NCBI RefSeq assembly: GCF_020360975.1
Contig: NW_025408679.1
Coordinates: 1,736,001-1,800,000 of the forward strand
Direction: 5' to 3'
From: Hirsutella rhossiliensis
Lineage: Eukaryota; Ascomycota; Sordariomycetes; Hypocreales; Ophiocordycipitaceae
Length of the DNA stretch: 64,000 nt
The notes beneath the pieces were generated by a model. It worked only from the letters and a program-made list of their open reading frames with translations. It was not told the origin of the DNA and did no database searches. The first letter of the stretch is position 1. Every line of letters starts with the position of its first letter. Shown here piece by piece: positions 30,987-40,778 of the stretch. Position numbers and translations under genes: made by a program.

Positions 30987-32842
30987 CTATGCCGACATGA
31001 AGCCTGAGAAGTACGCCTCGAGTCCGCGCCATGTGGCGGCATGCTCGCTCTTCAGTGTTGCGGTAAATCCGATGATGCCGTCGGGCCGCGTGACCACCAG
31101 AATGCTCTCGCGCTTGGCGGGCCATTCTCCGTCGACGCCGAGCGAGTGGGCGACATCGGCTTCCACGTCGACAAAGACCACCGTGTTCGCGGGGGCATTG
31201 GATATGAGCTTACGGAACCCGGACGGAACCACAACGCGGATGGCAAACAGTAACTTGACGGGACGCGGGCGCATGTCGGCGTCCCCATTGTCGGTGCCTT
31301 GCGCCAGCTCTACCGGCGACAGAACGATATTGTCCGTCCCGCACGGCAGCAAGCGTAGCGCGGCCGAGAGCGATGCCAGCGACGCAGCCAGCGCAATATC
31401 GGTCGGAGCAGCGAACACGAACATGCCGAAGAAGGCGTCGGAGCCTGCAAGCAGCTGCAAGCTGGTGCGCCGCCAGGATAGTGCGTCGCGAAGCGTCCCG
31501 TACGGCAGCCGTCGACCGACCTGCACCATCTCGTTCATGCTGGGAATGCGCGGCGTGCCCGACACTGTGCTCGCAGCAATGAGCGGCGACCCGGCGGAAT
31601 AACGATACATCAGGTCGGAATTCTCCAGCTGGCGCCGGTTTATCCACGACTTTGGGATAAGCGGCAGTGAATACGCGCGGATCCGCAGCGAGAGCCACGA
31701 CGCGTTCCAGTTCTGTCGAGTTAGCGCTCCCGAGTATCCGATGATATGTTCAGCGATCGGGCGGCGCTCCGTCGCGAAGGACTGGGCAAGCACAGCGTGA
31801 TCGCCGACGCCGTGACAGAGCAGCGCCAGTTTCCACGCGAGGTTGTGGGCGTCCTGCAGACCCGTGTTCATGCCACGGCCACCCATTGGCGAATGGCAGT
31901 GCGCTGCGTCACCAGCGATAAACACACGCCCGTGCCCATCGTTGTATCGCTCGGCCATGCGCTCGTGGATCACGTACGTGGTGACCCGGTCGACCTGTTT
32001 GAACCGGATAGAGAACTGCGGCTCGACGCGTGCTCTGACCATGTTGAGAAGCTCCTCAGCTTCAATCGGCGCGCCGTCGGGAACCAAGCCGTCGATCCTG
32101 ACAGTGACGCGATGCTTGCCGTTACCAAGAGGGACAATCATCAACGCCCCGACGTTATTCCAAACGATGCTGGGTTCTGACATGTGCGGTATGCTTGTCT
32201 CGACGGCTACGTCGGCGTGTGCATGGCGTATGCCAGTGGATTTGCCAAGGAACTTCCAGCCCATCTGCTTGCGGACTGTGCTGTGCGTGCCGTCGCAGCC
32301 GACGAGAAACTTGGCCCGGACGGTGAGCTCTTCATCACCGGCTTCCTTTGTGGGCTCGGACGTGCTGGCCCTTGACTGCGCGAACCACTTGTACACTTTG
32401 CATTGGCCTTTCGTAACAGCGTTGCAGTAACGCCCGAGTCATTAACGGAAAACGACAGCAGCTCGGTGCTGCGCTCAACAGACACGCCGCCAACGCGCTG
32501 CAACTCTGTGGTCATGACCTGCTCGAATACAGGCTGGATAAGCACTCCAGCATAATTGAACTTGGAAGGCAGGGCACTGAAACGGTTCTGCATGCGAATG
32601 CGGCCAAACCCGATCATATTGAAATGGGATGCGCGTGTCATAAATGGACGAAATACGGGAAGGAGACCAGTCTGTTCGAATATCTCCTGCGTCCGCGGCG
32701 TAAAGGCAACAGCGCGGGTGTGGGGCGATATTTCGGGGCTTCGGTCGATGATGCGGCATGGGACGCCGAGTCGGCGTAGGTTATATGCAAGATGGAGTCC
32801 GGTTGGGCCGGCGCCCACAATGAGGATATCTGTGTGCTCCAT
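30987..32842 (-). pseudogene. FAD-dependent monooxygenase, right copy (single frameshift)
   Basis: About 618 codons from ATG 32,842 to the stop at 30,987. The N-terminal FAD Rossmann motif GAGPTG is at residues 10-15, GCDGTHSTVRK at about 182-192, and GDAAHCHSPMGGRGMNTG at about 311-328. This is the FAD_binding_3 pattern of group A flavoprotein hydroxylases. The last about 200 residues are the thioredoxin-like phenol-hydroxylase C-terminal region. One A is missing from a short run near 32,398, shifting the frame at about residue 149; everything downstream (32,396-30,987) is open for 469 codons. It is likely a tailoring hydroxylase for an aromatic or polyketide product (inference from the neighbouring EthD and hydrolase genes). 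Confidence 0.9.
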
Positions 32843-32986
32843 GTCAGAAACGAGGGTTTCTGTCACCTTCCTACGCAACAGAGAGCCAGTCATAGGATTG
32901 CCTAAATAGGCAATTGTAGAGAGGTTCAATTGATTGATGATCATAAAGATGATGGAAGATTTAAGGGAAATGTCCGAGTACAAATA

Positions 32987-33486
32987 GGACTACTCTTCAA
33001 AGGGTAGAAAGCTGTGGGCCTACTAGGGGGCCTAAAAGTGGGCCTCCGACCCTGTGTGGAAAGGAAGTCGGCCCCCCCTAGTACGAATAGGAGGATTGCT
33101 ATTTGTACTGTAGGGAATTGCTATTTATACAGTAGCCCACCTTTTTGGCGCCCTGCCGCGCCCGCCACCAAATTTGCAGGGCGCGCGCATGGCGCAAGGG
33201 AGGCCTGTCGCAATGTATCGTAGGGTGGCGCACCGCGAAGCGGCTAACCCGCTTTACACGCCCCTCCGCCACATGCAGCTTCCATGAAGGCAAAAGAACG
33301 GTTTATGGGGGCCACACTAAGGGCACGATGCTTCCCGCCTAAGGGCACGATGTTTAGTCCTATTTAGGCAAGTGCGCCGACGGGCGCGACAGCTGTACAT
33401 AGCTGTACAGCAAGTTTACTACTACAACATAAGTCACACAGTCTGCAGGGTCTGCACGCGCCGCCACAACGCGACCGCGTCTCACG
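32987..33486. other. unassigned stretch with a MULE-like terminal motif
   Basis: No gene is recognised. Around 33,150-33,195 gcccgccaccaaatttgcag followed by ggcgcgcgc resembles the inner part of the MULE 2 terminal repeat, suggesting another orphan MULE end close to the right edge of the palindrome. Confidence 0.4.
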
Positions 33487-33765
33487 ATACCTAGCTACCT
33501 CTGCAAAATCGGGGCGGTGGAATCGGATGAGTGCACTTGTGGGCAGTCTGCAGAAACAGTGGAGCATTTCCTCTTTCGATGCAGAAGATGGACGGTACAA
33601 CGAGAGACCATGCTGCGATATGCGCGCGGAAAGGTGGGAGACTTGTCTTTCTTCCTAGGAGGCAAGGCAGAGTCAGACGACGACAAGTGGCAACCTGATA
33701 TTGGGGCTGTGCGTGCGACGATACAGTTCGCATTGGCGACAAAACGCTTCAGTATGGACCGTTAA
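33487..33765 (+). pseudogene. Tad-like LINE reverse transcriptase, C-terminal zinc-finger end
   Basis: The plus frame reads YLCKIGAVESDECTCG, then AETVEHFLFRCRRW and GDLSFFLGGK, ending at 33,765. This is the C-x-C...H-x4-C knuckle and tail found at the end of fungal Tad/I-type LINE ORF2 proteins. Only about 90 residues remain; the reverse transcriptase body is absent. A 3' untranslated tail follows to about 33,960. Confidence 0.75.
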
Positions 33766-33964
33766 CGGGCCATGTACTGATCAAGAACAACCATACTAAC
33801 ACAACAGCCTTCAACTTGGCAGATCGCGCTTCAGTCGCTGAAGGTAGGACGCTGAACACTTGGAGAAACTGACCTTCAAGCAGGCCTGTCATGTCACAGC
33901 GAACGAGGCTGGAAACAGATGGAAAGAAGCGTTGGGCTTTAGGTGAGAAGAAACCATGTACTCG

Positions 33965-34162
33965 GGAGCCAATGCAATGCAATGCAATTTATTCCGCCCG
34001 GAGGGACCAACCCTAGAGGGCCGCGACACTCAGCTATTTACAGATCCTCCACTTTCGACTGCAGGAGCCAATGCAATGCAATGCAATTTATTCCGCCCGG
34101 AGGGACCAACCCTAGAGGGCCGCGACACTAAGCTATTTACAGATCCTCCACTTTCGACTGCA
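33965..34162. repeat. 99-bp tandem duplication with (CAATG)n start
   Basis: Two units, 33,965-34,063 and 34,064-34,162, differ at one visible base (C/A in gacactMagc). Each begins ggagccaatgcaatgcaatg, a short TGCAA repeat of the sort seen at LINE 3' ends. They lie exactly between two convergent LINE tails. Confidence 0.9.
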
Positions 34163-34189
34163 ACACCCAGAAGCCCCACATTTTGCTCC

Positions 34190-34790
34190 TATCCGTACAT
34201 TTCAGCCTCGTTCGCTGTTGACAGGCCTGCTTGAAGGCCCATTTCTCCAAGTGTTCAGCATCCTATTCTCAGCAGCTGAAGCCCGGTCTGTCAATGAGAG
34301 GCTGTATGGTGCTAGTACTGTGCACCCTGGTTTGCCAGTACTGTCATCGTTGGTCCGTGTCTAGTCTCCCGGTTGCCATCGCGAATTTGATCGTAGCGCG
34401 TACTGCTGGTAGGTTCGGCTTCCATTTGTCGCCATCGGACATCGACTTCCTCCTAGGAAGAAAGACAGATTTCCCATCTTGGTTCGATTGCATTTCATCA
34501 TGCTTTCTCTTTCAGAGATCCATGCCTTACATCGAAAGAGGAAGTGCTCCACTGTCTCGATTGCTTGACCACAGCCACATAGGTCGCTTTCTGCCGCCTG
34601 TATTCCAAGTATTGATTCATATTCAAGAATATGTCGTAGAGGCGGGCAGCGTGTCTACCTACATAGACCCTCTACCTTGCATCCCCTTCGATCCTTATCC
34701 GCTCCATATACGGGGCACAGCCGGTTCGCAAGTCAATACCAGTTTGCTCCTTAAGCCTCCCTCAACGGCCAACTTGTAGGCTTCGTCCTC
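34190..34790 (-). pseudogene. second Tad-like LINE 3' end, inverted
   Basis: The minus strand from about 34,640 reads CGCGQAIETVEHFLFRCKAW and GNLSFFLGG, the same knuckle and tail as the plus-strand LINE. The 3' untranslated parts also match: ctgaacacttggagaaa and ccttcaagcaggcctgtca occur in both, in opposite orientation. This is therefore a related LINE end facing the first. Confidence 0.75.
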
Positions 34791-35884
34791 GACGGTCACC
34801 TACAAGATCCCGTCCTCTAAGGCGACCGACACGCGCGTCCGTCCTCTCGAGCCATACAGAAAGTGTCGTAGCTGCAGTCCGCCCACCCAGTCTTCCGTCG
34901 CTTCCATTGTATGCTGCGCCCCGCAGATTGTCAATCTGTTTCGCGCTGCCTTGCAAGATCTCTCTGGCAAGGCCGACCGTGTCTCGCAGGAGTTTGTCCA
35001 TCTGCGTCCTTTCTGTAACCGGAACAGCCGAGCGACGCAGAGTTCAGTCTCCTACTAACCAAAGTGCCTTGTCGTTCTCCGTGTGGTTGAAAGCGCGCTA
35101 TGCGTCTTGTCGTTTCCTCGAGCTCAATGTGCTTTTCTGTCATTCGCTTCATGTTCCCTGTCGGTTCTGTCGTTCGTCTGCTGCAATTTCGCTTTCCAGT
35201 CGTTTCCCCAACGCGGCGCTTTCTCCTTCCAGCGGCGCAGCCCAAGGCACCCCAAGGGTGTCCTAGTCCACAACCCGTTTGTTCATCTCGTGTAGGCTCG
35301 ATGTCGCGGTCGTGGGTCGGATGGTTTTTAAAGTGTTCCCTTGTGGCTTGTGGGCGGTAGGGCTTGGGAGCCCTAACCCGTCCCGTAGCCCAAACCAGCG
35401 GACAAATGCTGATCGGTTGTGACTCTTCTTGGCTCTGCGAATACCCGACGGCAACAGTATTCGCAGATTTCCAGCCAGCACCGCGTGGAGGTGAGAGTCG
35501 TCGCTGGCCCTGCAGGAGCCAATGCAGGCGCGGACCCCCGCGCCTTTAAAGTCGGCGCGGACGTCCGCGCCTGTTATGTAAGCCTGGCAGGCCATTTGGG
35601 CCGCCGCCAACTGCGCTCGCAGTCGGCCTCACCGATACAGCATGCTTGCTGCATACATATAGCTTCAATTAATTGCAAAGGAGGATATTCCTTGGGGTTC
35701 GAACCCATAGCCTTCCCTATTTGGTAGATTGACGTGACGCAAAGGGCGCCGCTGTTGCGTGGCAAGGGAGGGTGCGCGGGAAGTTCACCGCCAAAAAATT
35801 GGCCAGCTACAGTGCTACACGCCGGTGCATGTCGGTGATCTCACGATCTGCCTCACATTTTCGCATCGCCGGCATCATCACCAC
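34791..35884. other. decayed sequence, possibly LINE-derived
   Basis: No confident gene. Minus-strand segments at 34,795-35,245 are coding-like but broken and may be upstream LINE sequence. ggcgcggacgtccgcgcc near 35,550 is an 18-bp palindrome. ggttcgaaccc near 35,697 resembles a Pol III B box but no tRNA fold was found around it. Confidence 0.4.
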
Positions 35885-36180
35885 TTATATATGTGAATAA
35901 AATGCCTGCTGTTCCTCTGAGTCTCTCTCGCAGTCAGCCCATATACCTGCAGTACCTCTTTCTCGTGAGAAAGGCTGCACCTGAATTTCCTCGGCCACCC
36001 GGGCATCTAATCGCTCTTCTTCTGCCTTATCCCAATCAAGGTATGCCATCATCTCTACCTTGGTCCATTGCCTCGAGCCGCAGCTCCTTGACATTTGCTT
36101 CCAGTCGAGGCACCAGTCATATTCAGTCTTGCTGTAGCGCAATGGCAAGCCCATTGCCTTTCGGTATGCCTGGTTGGTCC
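35885..36180 (-). pseudogene. unknown coding-like fragment cut by the hAT element
   Basis: The minus frame runs from the hAT edge through WTNQAYRKAMGLPLRYSKTE and WTKVEMMAYLDWDKAEEERL to a stop at 35,885. It is rich in charged residues and has no stop, unlike random sequence nearby. I do not recognise a function. Its upstream part is missing because the hAT end lies at 36,180. Confidence 0.45.
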
Positions 36181-36536
36181 AATGCTCCTAATAGTGTGGC
36201 CAGTGCGTTTGGACCCCTCAAACTGCTCATTCAGTGCGTGTGACTTGGCCGCACTACACTACCAGTGTGCCTGAGATGTTCAAACTGAACTATTAGTCTG
36301 TTCGTCACGGCCAAACTGAACTACAGTGCAAACTGTGGTCTACACTATTAGTGTGAACATATAGTCTGACATTTGGCATTGCACCCGTCGCACCTGCAAG
36401 GTTGCCTTCAAGTTTTCCAGCGCCCTCACCGAATTGCCTGCCTTACCTGCAGCTTTCCTCGCCTCTTTCCTGAATCAGAGGCTCAGACCCGGTACCGGTG
36501 GCTTCCGGATCGATATAGCGACACTGGAATCCATAA

Positions 36537-38931
36537 TTAGACAATCTTCATCTGACGAAACAGAAATCTTACCTCGGATGGGAGTATCAGAGCGCTCCGG
36601 TCCCAGGATCGTAGGCATTCCAAGAGATTTAAAGTTTCAATGTTCATAGATCCTCGCTGGTCGGTTACCGAAAGTTTGGCTTTGGAGAAGAGCCGCTCTG
36701 TCTCAGTAGACATAGGCGCAATCGATAGAAGGTCAATGGCCATCAAAGATAAGTTAGGAACCGTCGCCGCTGCGCTGACTCTAACCACCATTTCAACGGA
36801 TCCGATACCATCACCACAGGCTCGCGGCAATACACTTCGTACTCGTCGTCATCCATGTTGAAAATCGTAGCCTTTGCTCTTTCATCCACATTTTGTACCC
36901 ATTTGGTCGTCTTGCACTTGGCTCTTGTGCGGAAGCTGGTCGAAGAACAGGGCAGGGAGTGGTAGATTTGTATGCCTCCTCCAGAGCTCCCCTACCCGAG
37001 CTTTAGCTCTCTCAATCCATTCATTCTTGTCGTCCCAAGTCTTCTCCATATATGCCCACTTGAGGAAGGATTTAATACCGTCGCTGCTGAATAGACTGGC
37101 GAATCTTCCGTCAATTCGTAGTAGTCGGCTAATTTGGCCCATGTCGTCTCCATCATTGTAGCCAAGTGGGGGATGGTAGTGGCCTCCTTGGCCGCTTCAA
37201 TGTGATGCAAGAGATAGTCCATGGTTGGCAGAACGTCAGAGATGGAATTGCCGGTGCCTTCGTTGGCCATTGTAGCGTCGTGAAAAGGTTCGAGAAATTT
37301 GTGAATTTCAGCCAGAGTAACCCAGTCAGAGGAAGTCAGAGCATCGTCTTGCAGGGCAGGCTCTTGAGCACAAAATATGGTGATGCCTTGACGGACTTTT
37401 GTTCTAAGGGCCCACTCAACCATGCTATGCCACGAATTCCAACGAGTGTCATTGTCGCGCCGTAGCCGTAGACCGTCAGTGAGACCAGTGAATGTCTGAA
37501 GTCGCTGGGGAGTCCAGGTGATGTTGTCAGAACGAGGCCACCTAAAGTGGACACAACACTAAAGGGACAGGCAGCAGCATTACAGGTGACCCCTGGTAGG
37601 CAGCAGCATTACAGGTGACCCCTGGTAGGCAGCAGCATTACAGGTGAACCCTAGGGGTTCATAGCGCCGACAGTACCCTCTGTTATATGTGCCCAGAGGA
37701 CCTACGCCTCTGGACCTTGGGGGGGGGGAATACACGGTTTTTTTGGGGTCATCATTGTGATCACTATTGTGATCACTATTGTGACTATCGTGATTATCGC
37801 TCGACAGCCCCATTACGGTCCTCTGACCGTTCTGACAGATGTAGACCACGATATTATGCAATTTGCCTATCGCCCCTCGCTTTCTCCATTGCTTAACTTC
37901 GTCGTCGGACGGTCCGTGGTAGGAATCTGCTGTGGGTGGTCGCTTTCCTATGAGGAACTCCATCACGGCCAGGTTAATGATGTGGCCGAAACAGCGAAGT
38001 CGGTGAGGAAGAGGATCGTAGAAAACTTCGAACTCGTGCTCCAAGTCGTCGGAGACTTTGTCGATCATGGTATTCATGTTGGTGGCATTATCCATCATAA
38101 AGTATCCAACTTTTGTCGCTATTCCATATTCTCGTATGAACTCCATGATGGCTTCTGCCATGTTCTCGCCGCTGTGCTGTCCTTCCAATTCTTTTATCCT
38201 CACCACCAGGGACTGCAGACCATGATCTTCGGTAACGAATTGAACTGTAAACCCTATTACGCCCAAACAATTCGGCGATGTCCAATTGTCTGGAACAATG
38301 TGGATTGACGAGAGAGCATTCTGCAGAGCTCGCTTTACAAACTCCTTTTTGTTGTCGTAGCCCCATTGTAAGTCATTTTTAACCGTGTCGCCGGACCTCG
38401 GAGGAGATCATCGGCGGCCGGACGGATATACCGGATAAAGTCGCGAAAGGCCGGCTGCTCAACATGAGCAAATGAGAGGCTGCAGGCTACTGTATAACGG
38501 CAGTACAGTTCGCGGAGAGTCGCTTGGTCTAGGGCATCTACCTCTGCGGTCGCCTTGCGTTTCTTGGTGGAGACCAAAGTTCCATTGGCCAGGAATGCGG
38601 TGATGTCTCCGAGGCGACTTTGCGTCACTTCCCGCCTGGTCTCCTGCCGCCCAGAAATAATGATATTGTGCTCCTTTCGCAAATGATTGACGATGGCGGA
38701 CGACCCACCACAGTAATTGTATTTCTTCGCTCTTTTCTTGTCGAAGCAGGGCTGGCAATGCCACCATTTCGTTCCATTGGAATCAACCCAAGCTGCCGGA
38801 ATACTCCTACCTTCTTCTCTTCGACAATACTGCCAAATAGGAGACGTCTTTCGGCGGTAGACGCTAAGGACAGGCGAAGAGGATGGTGCCGGTGACGGGG
38901 AAGCCGCTGTCCCACCAGGGTGGTTTTCCAT
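36537..38931 (-). pseudogene. hAT 1 transposase
   Basis: The start is placed at ATG 38,931, ahead of a BED zinc finger (WWHCQPC ... IVNHLRKEH, about 38,765-38,665). A one-base shift occurs near 38,375. The catalytic region follows with NCLGVIGFTVQFVTEDHGLQ, GYFMMDNATNMNTMI and RLRCFGHIINLAVM. A solo LTR then splits the frame at 37,525-37,837. Beyond it are RRDNDTRWNSWHSM-type residues and the C-terminal dimerisation domain MAIDLLSIAPMSTETERLFS (36,740-36,640). Without the LTR and the one-base shift the gene would be nearly whole. Confidence 0.88.
37520..37842. mobile_element. solo LTR inside hAT 1 transposase
   Basis: The 313-bp insert 37,525-37,837 begins TGTCAGAACG and ends CGTTCTGACA, and is flanked by GATGT on both sides (37,520-37,524 and 37,838-37,842). 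Joining the flanks reconnects the transposase frame (VVYI to TWTPQRLQTF). Inside are three 29-bp tandem units containing ggcagcagcattacagg at 37,570-37,656 and a gtgatcactatt run. Confidence 0.92.
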
Positions 38932-39211
38932 ACATGGAAAGGCCTGCAATCGATAATCGGTATCGGCCCCACATTTATTGCAAGTATTGCAATACACCTT
39001 TCCATACTTGGTCCGTGCACGACGACAAAATGTCACTGAAGACACCTTCGACAAGATGGACAAATTCACACCATATGGTGAATTAAAAATACGAAGTAAT
39101 TGATTGAGCTCAATGATAATGTCAAAAAGAGAGGGTAGGCAAATCTTACGTGTTTTGTTCCAAGACGAGGAGGAAATCAGACGGGAATTTGCACGAATTC
39201 TCACGCCACGG

Positions 39212-40115
39212 TCACGCCACCGCCCCTTCCCTCTTCAAGACATTGTTCTTCACCCAATGCTTCAACCAATTCTCCTTTTCAATTTGGTCCGCATCCAATT
39301 GTGCCCTTTCCCAGGAGATCGTACGACGAGCCCCTGAAAACACCCGTTCCGGCTCGTCGCTCATCGCTGGCATTGATAGGATGTCTATTGCCATTCGTGA
39401 TAACTTCGGCCGTCGGTTCCTATGTCGCTCTTGAAGCCACCATGATAAAGCAGTTGTTGGCGCAATCTCATATGGATCACCTGAGATGTAATCTTCATAC
39501 TCGTCTTGACTTGTAGGTCGAGCACAATTCTGCAGATTTCTTGAAATACGATCAAATGCATCAAGGCCATTGTCTTCTTCTTCGTCCAGTACATGATACG
39601 AAATTGTACCGTCGTTTGTATTTCGGTAAGAGTAGCAAAGGTCTTTGACCCGTTTGAAAGCAGTTTTATGCCACTTCTTCTAATTTGAGTGGATGTACGT
39701 CGTGCGATAGCTTGGATGAAGGACCAAAGAAGCGGCGTAATAGGGCGAATTCTCTTTATTGATAATTTCTTGGTCAAGGTAGCCTTTGAAGACACGGCCC
39801 AGATCCCACGCTTGCCCGTAGAGTTGATCAAATCCTTCGATGATGGACGGTTGAAGAGGAGATAAATTCTCTGCGACGTTGATGACATACTTTCTTGCCC
39901 TCAGGGTGTTTTCGAAAGCTGGCGGTGACAGAAGTACTGTAGGGATCATTCTGGGGACAATAAAGATAATATATGAGGCGGTTCCTGCCTTTGAACTCCG
40001 CTTCCCCTAACCCTTTTACTACCGGTACATTACTGCCAGATGAGCATGTTTTCATGATCCAAAAGCAGGTTTTCTCTTGTCTTGGGAGATATAGACGCGA
40101 ATGAATCCGAAGCAA
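39212..40115 (-). pseudogene. second hAT transposase, C-terminal fragment
   Basis: The minus strand reads PSIIEGFDQLYGQAW and NSPYYAASLVLHPSYRTTYI, then, in another frame, the dimerisation motif MAIDILSMPAMSDEPERVFS at 39,394-39,335. It differs in sequence from the hAT 1 transposase, so it is a different family member, left as a fragment directly upstream of hAT 1's coding region. Confidence 0.75.
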
Positions 40116-40361
40116 TGGATTCAGAATCGAAGAAACATAACTAACACAGGCTCAGAATCCATTGTCGCCAGGTGATAATGGTATGCTGTGGGTTGGTGGT
40201 GAGGCTGATTTTGTGGATGTGCGGATTTGTAGCGGGGGTTCCAGGCCCACAGCCCCTGTAGGTAGCCCCCTGTAGGAACCCTTGTTAGTGGCGTGGTTCA
40301 GCCAATAGTATGGAAATACATGGATCCATATCCATACCTATTCCATGCCATTCATGGAAAG

Positions 40362-40563
40362 TGTGGGTAGGCACCTGCGGCAGCTGCTGCAATGAGACGG
40401 TACTAGGGTTAACCTGTGATGTTGTATTCGTCTTGATTCTCTATCTAAGGAGGCAGAGGCCAGCGTGGAGAAAGGGGGCACGCTGCCCTCAGCCGCACAC
40501 GTGACCGTACGGGTCACGTGCCAACCATGGTTGGTCACACCACTAGATAGATACATTCCTACA
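40362..40563 (-). repeat. copia 1 3' LTR
   Basis: 202 bp, identical to 46,347-46,548. It contains the internal palindrome cacgtgaccgtacgggtcacgtg. Confidence 0.95.
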
Positions 40564-40778
40564 CAGGCAACTCTTCTTTTGCTGTGAGAAGCACAGCAAC
40601 ACCTTGAACAGGTCTAAAGGATAGTAGCGTTAAGGCCGTGAAGGAATGTGCCGTGAGGGGCGTGTGTCATTATTGCCAAAAGTGGGTCCGACGTCTTGTT
40701 CTTAGCTGTAGATATCTGGGAAGAAGTGAAGGGTCTTCCTGATAGGAGCAATCATTTGATCATAGGTATAAGGAGCGG

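Larger units (their letters stand above)
20088..32986. repeat. giant inverted repeat, right arm
   Basis: Reverse complement of the left arm, 12,899 bp, starting gtatccga and ending where caaata meets unrelated sequence at 32,986. It lacks MULE 2. In this arm the serine hydrolase and the unknown gene are fully open, while EthD has one missing base and the monooxygenase one missing base. Confidence 0.97.

Noticed and set aside
3709..32986. The palindrome as a pure assembly or missing-adapter artefact
   Set aside because: The arms have different outer flanks and a true single-arm MULE insertion with target duplication. An artefact would copy the arm as it is. It is kept only as a caution, since indel noise is clearly present.
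35690..35765. Possible tRNA or tRNA-derived SINE around ggttcgaaccc
   Set aside because: The B-box-like word is self-complementary, and I could not fold an acceptor, D and anticodon arm around it on either strand.
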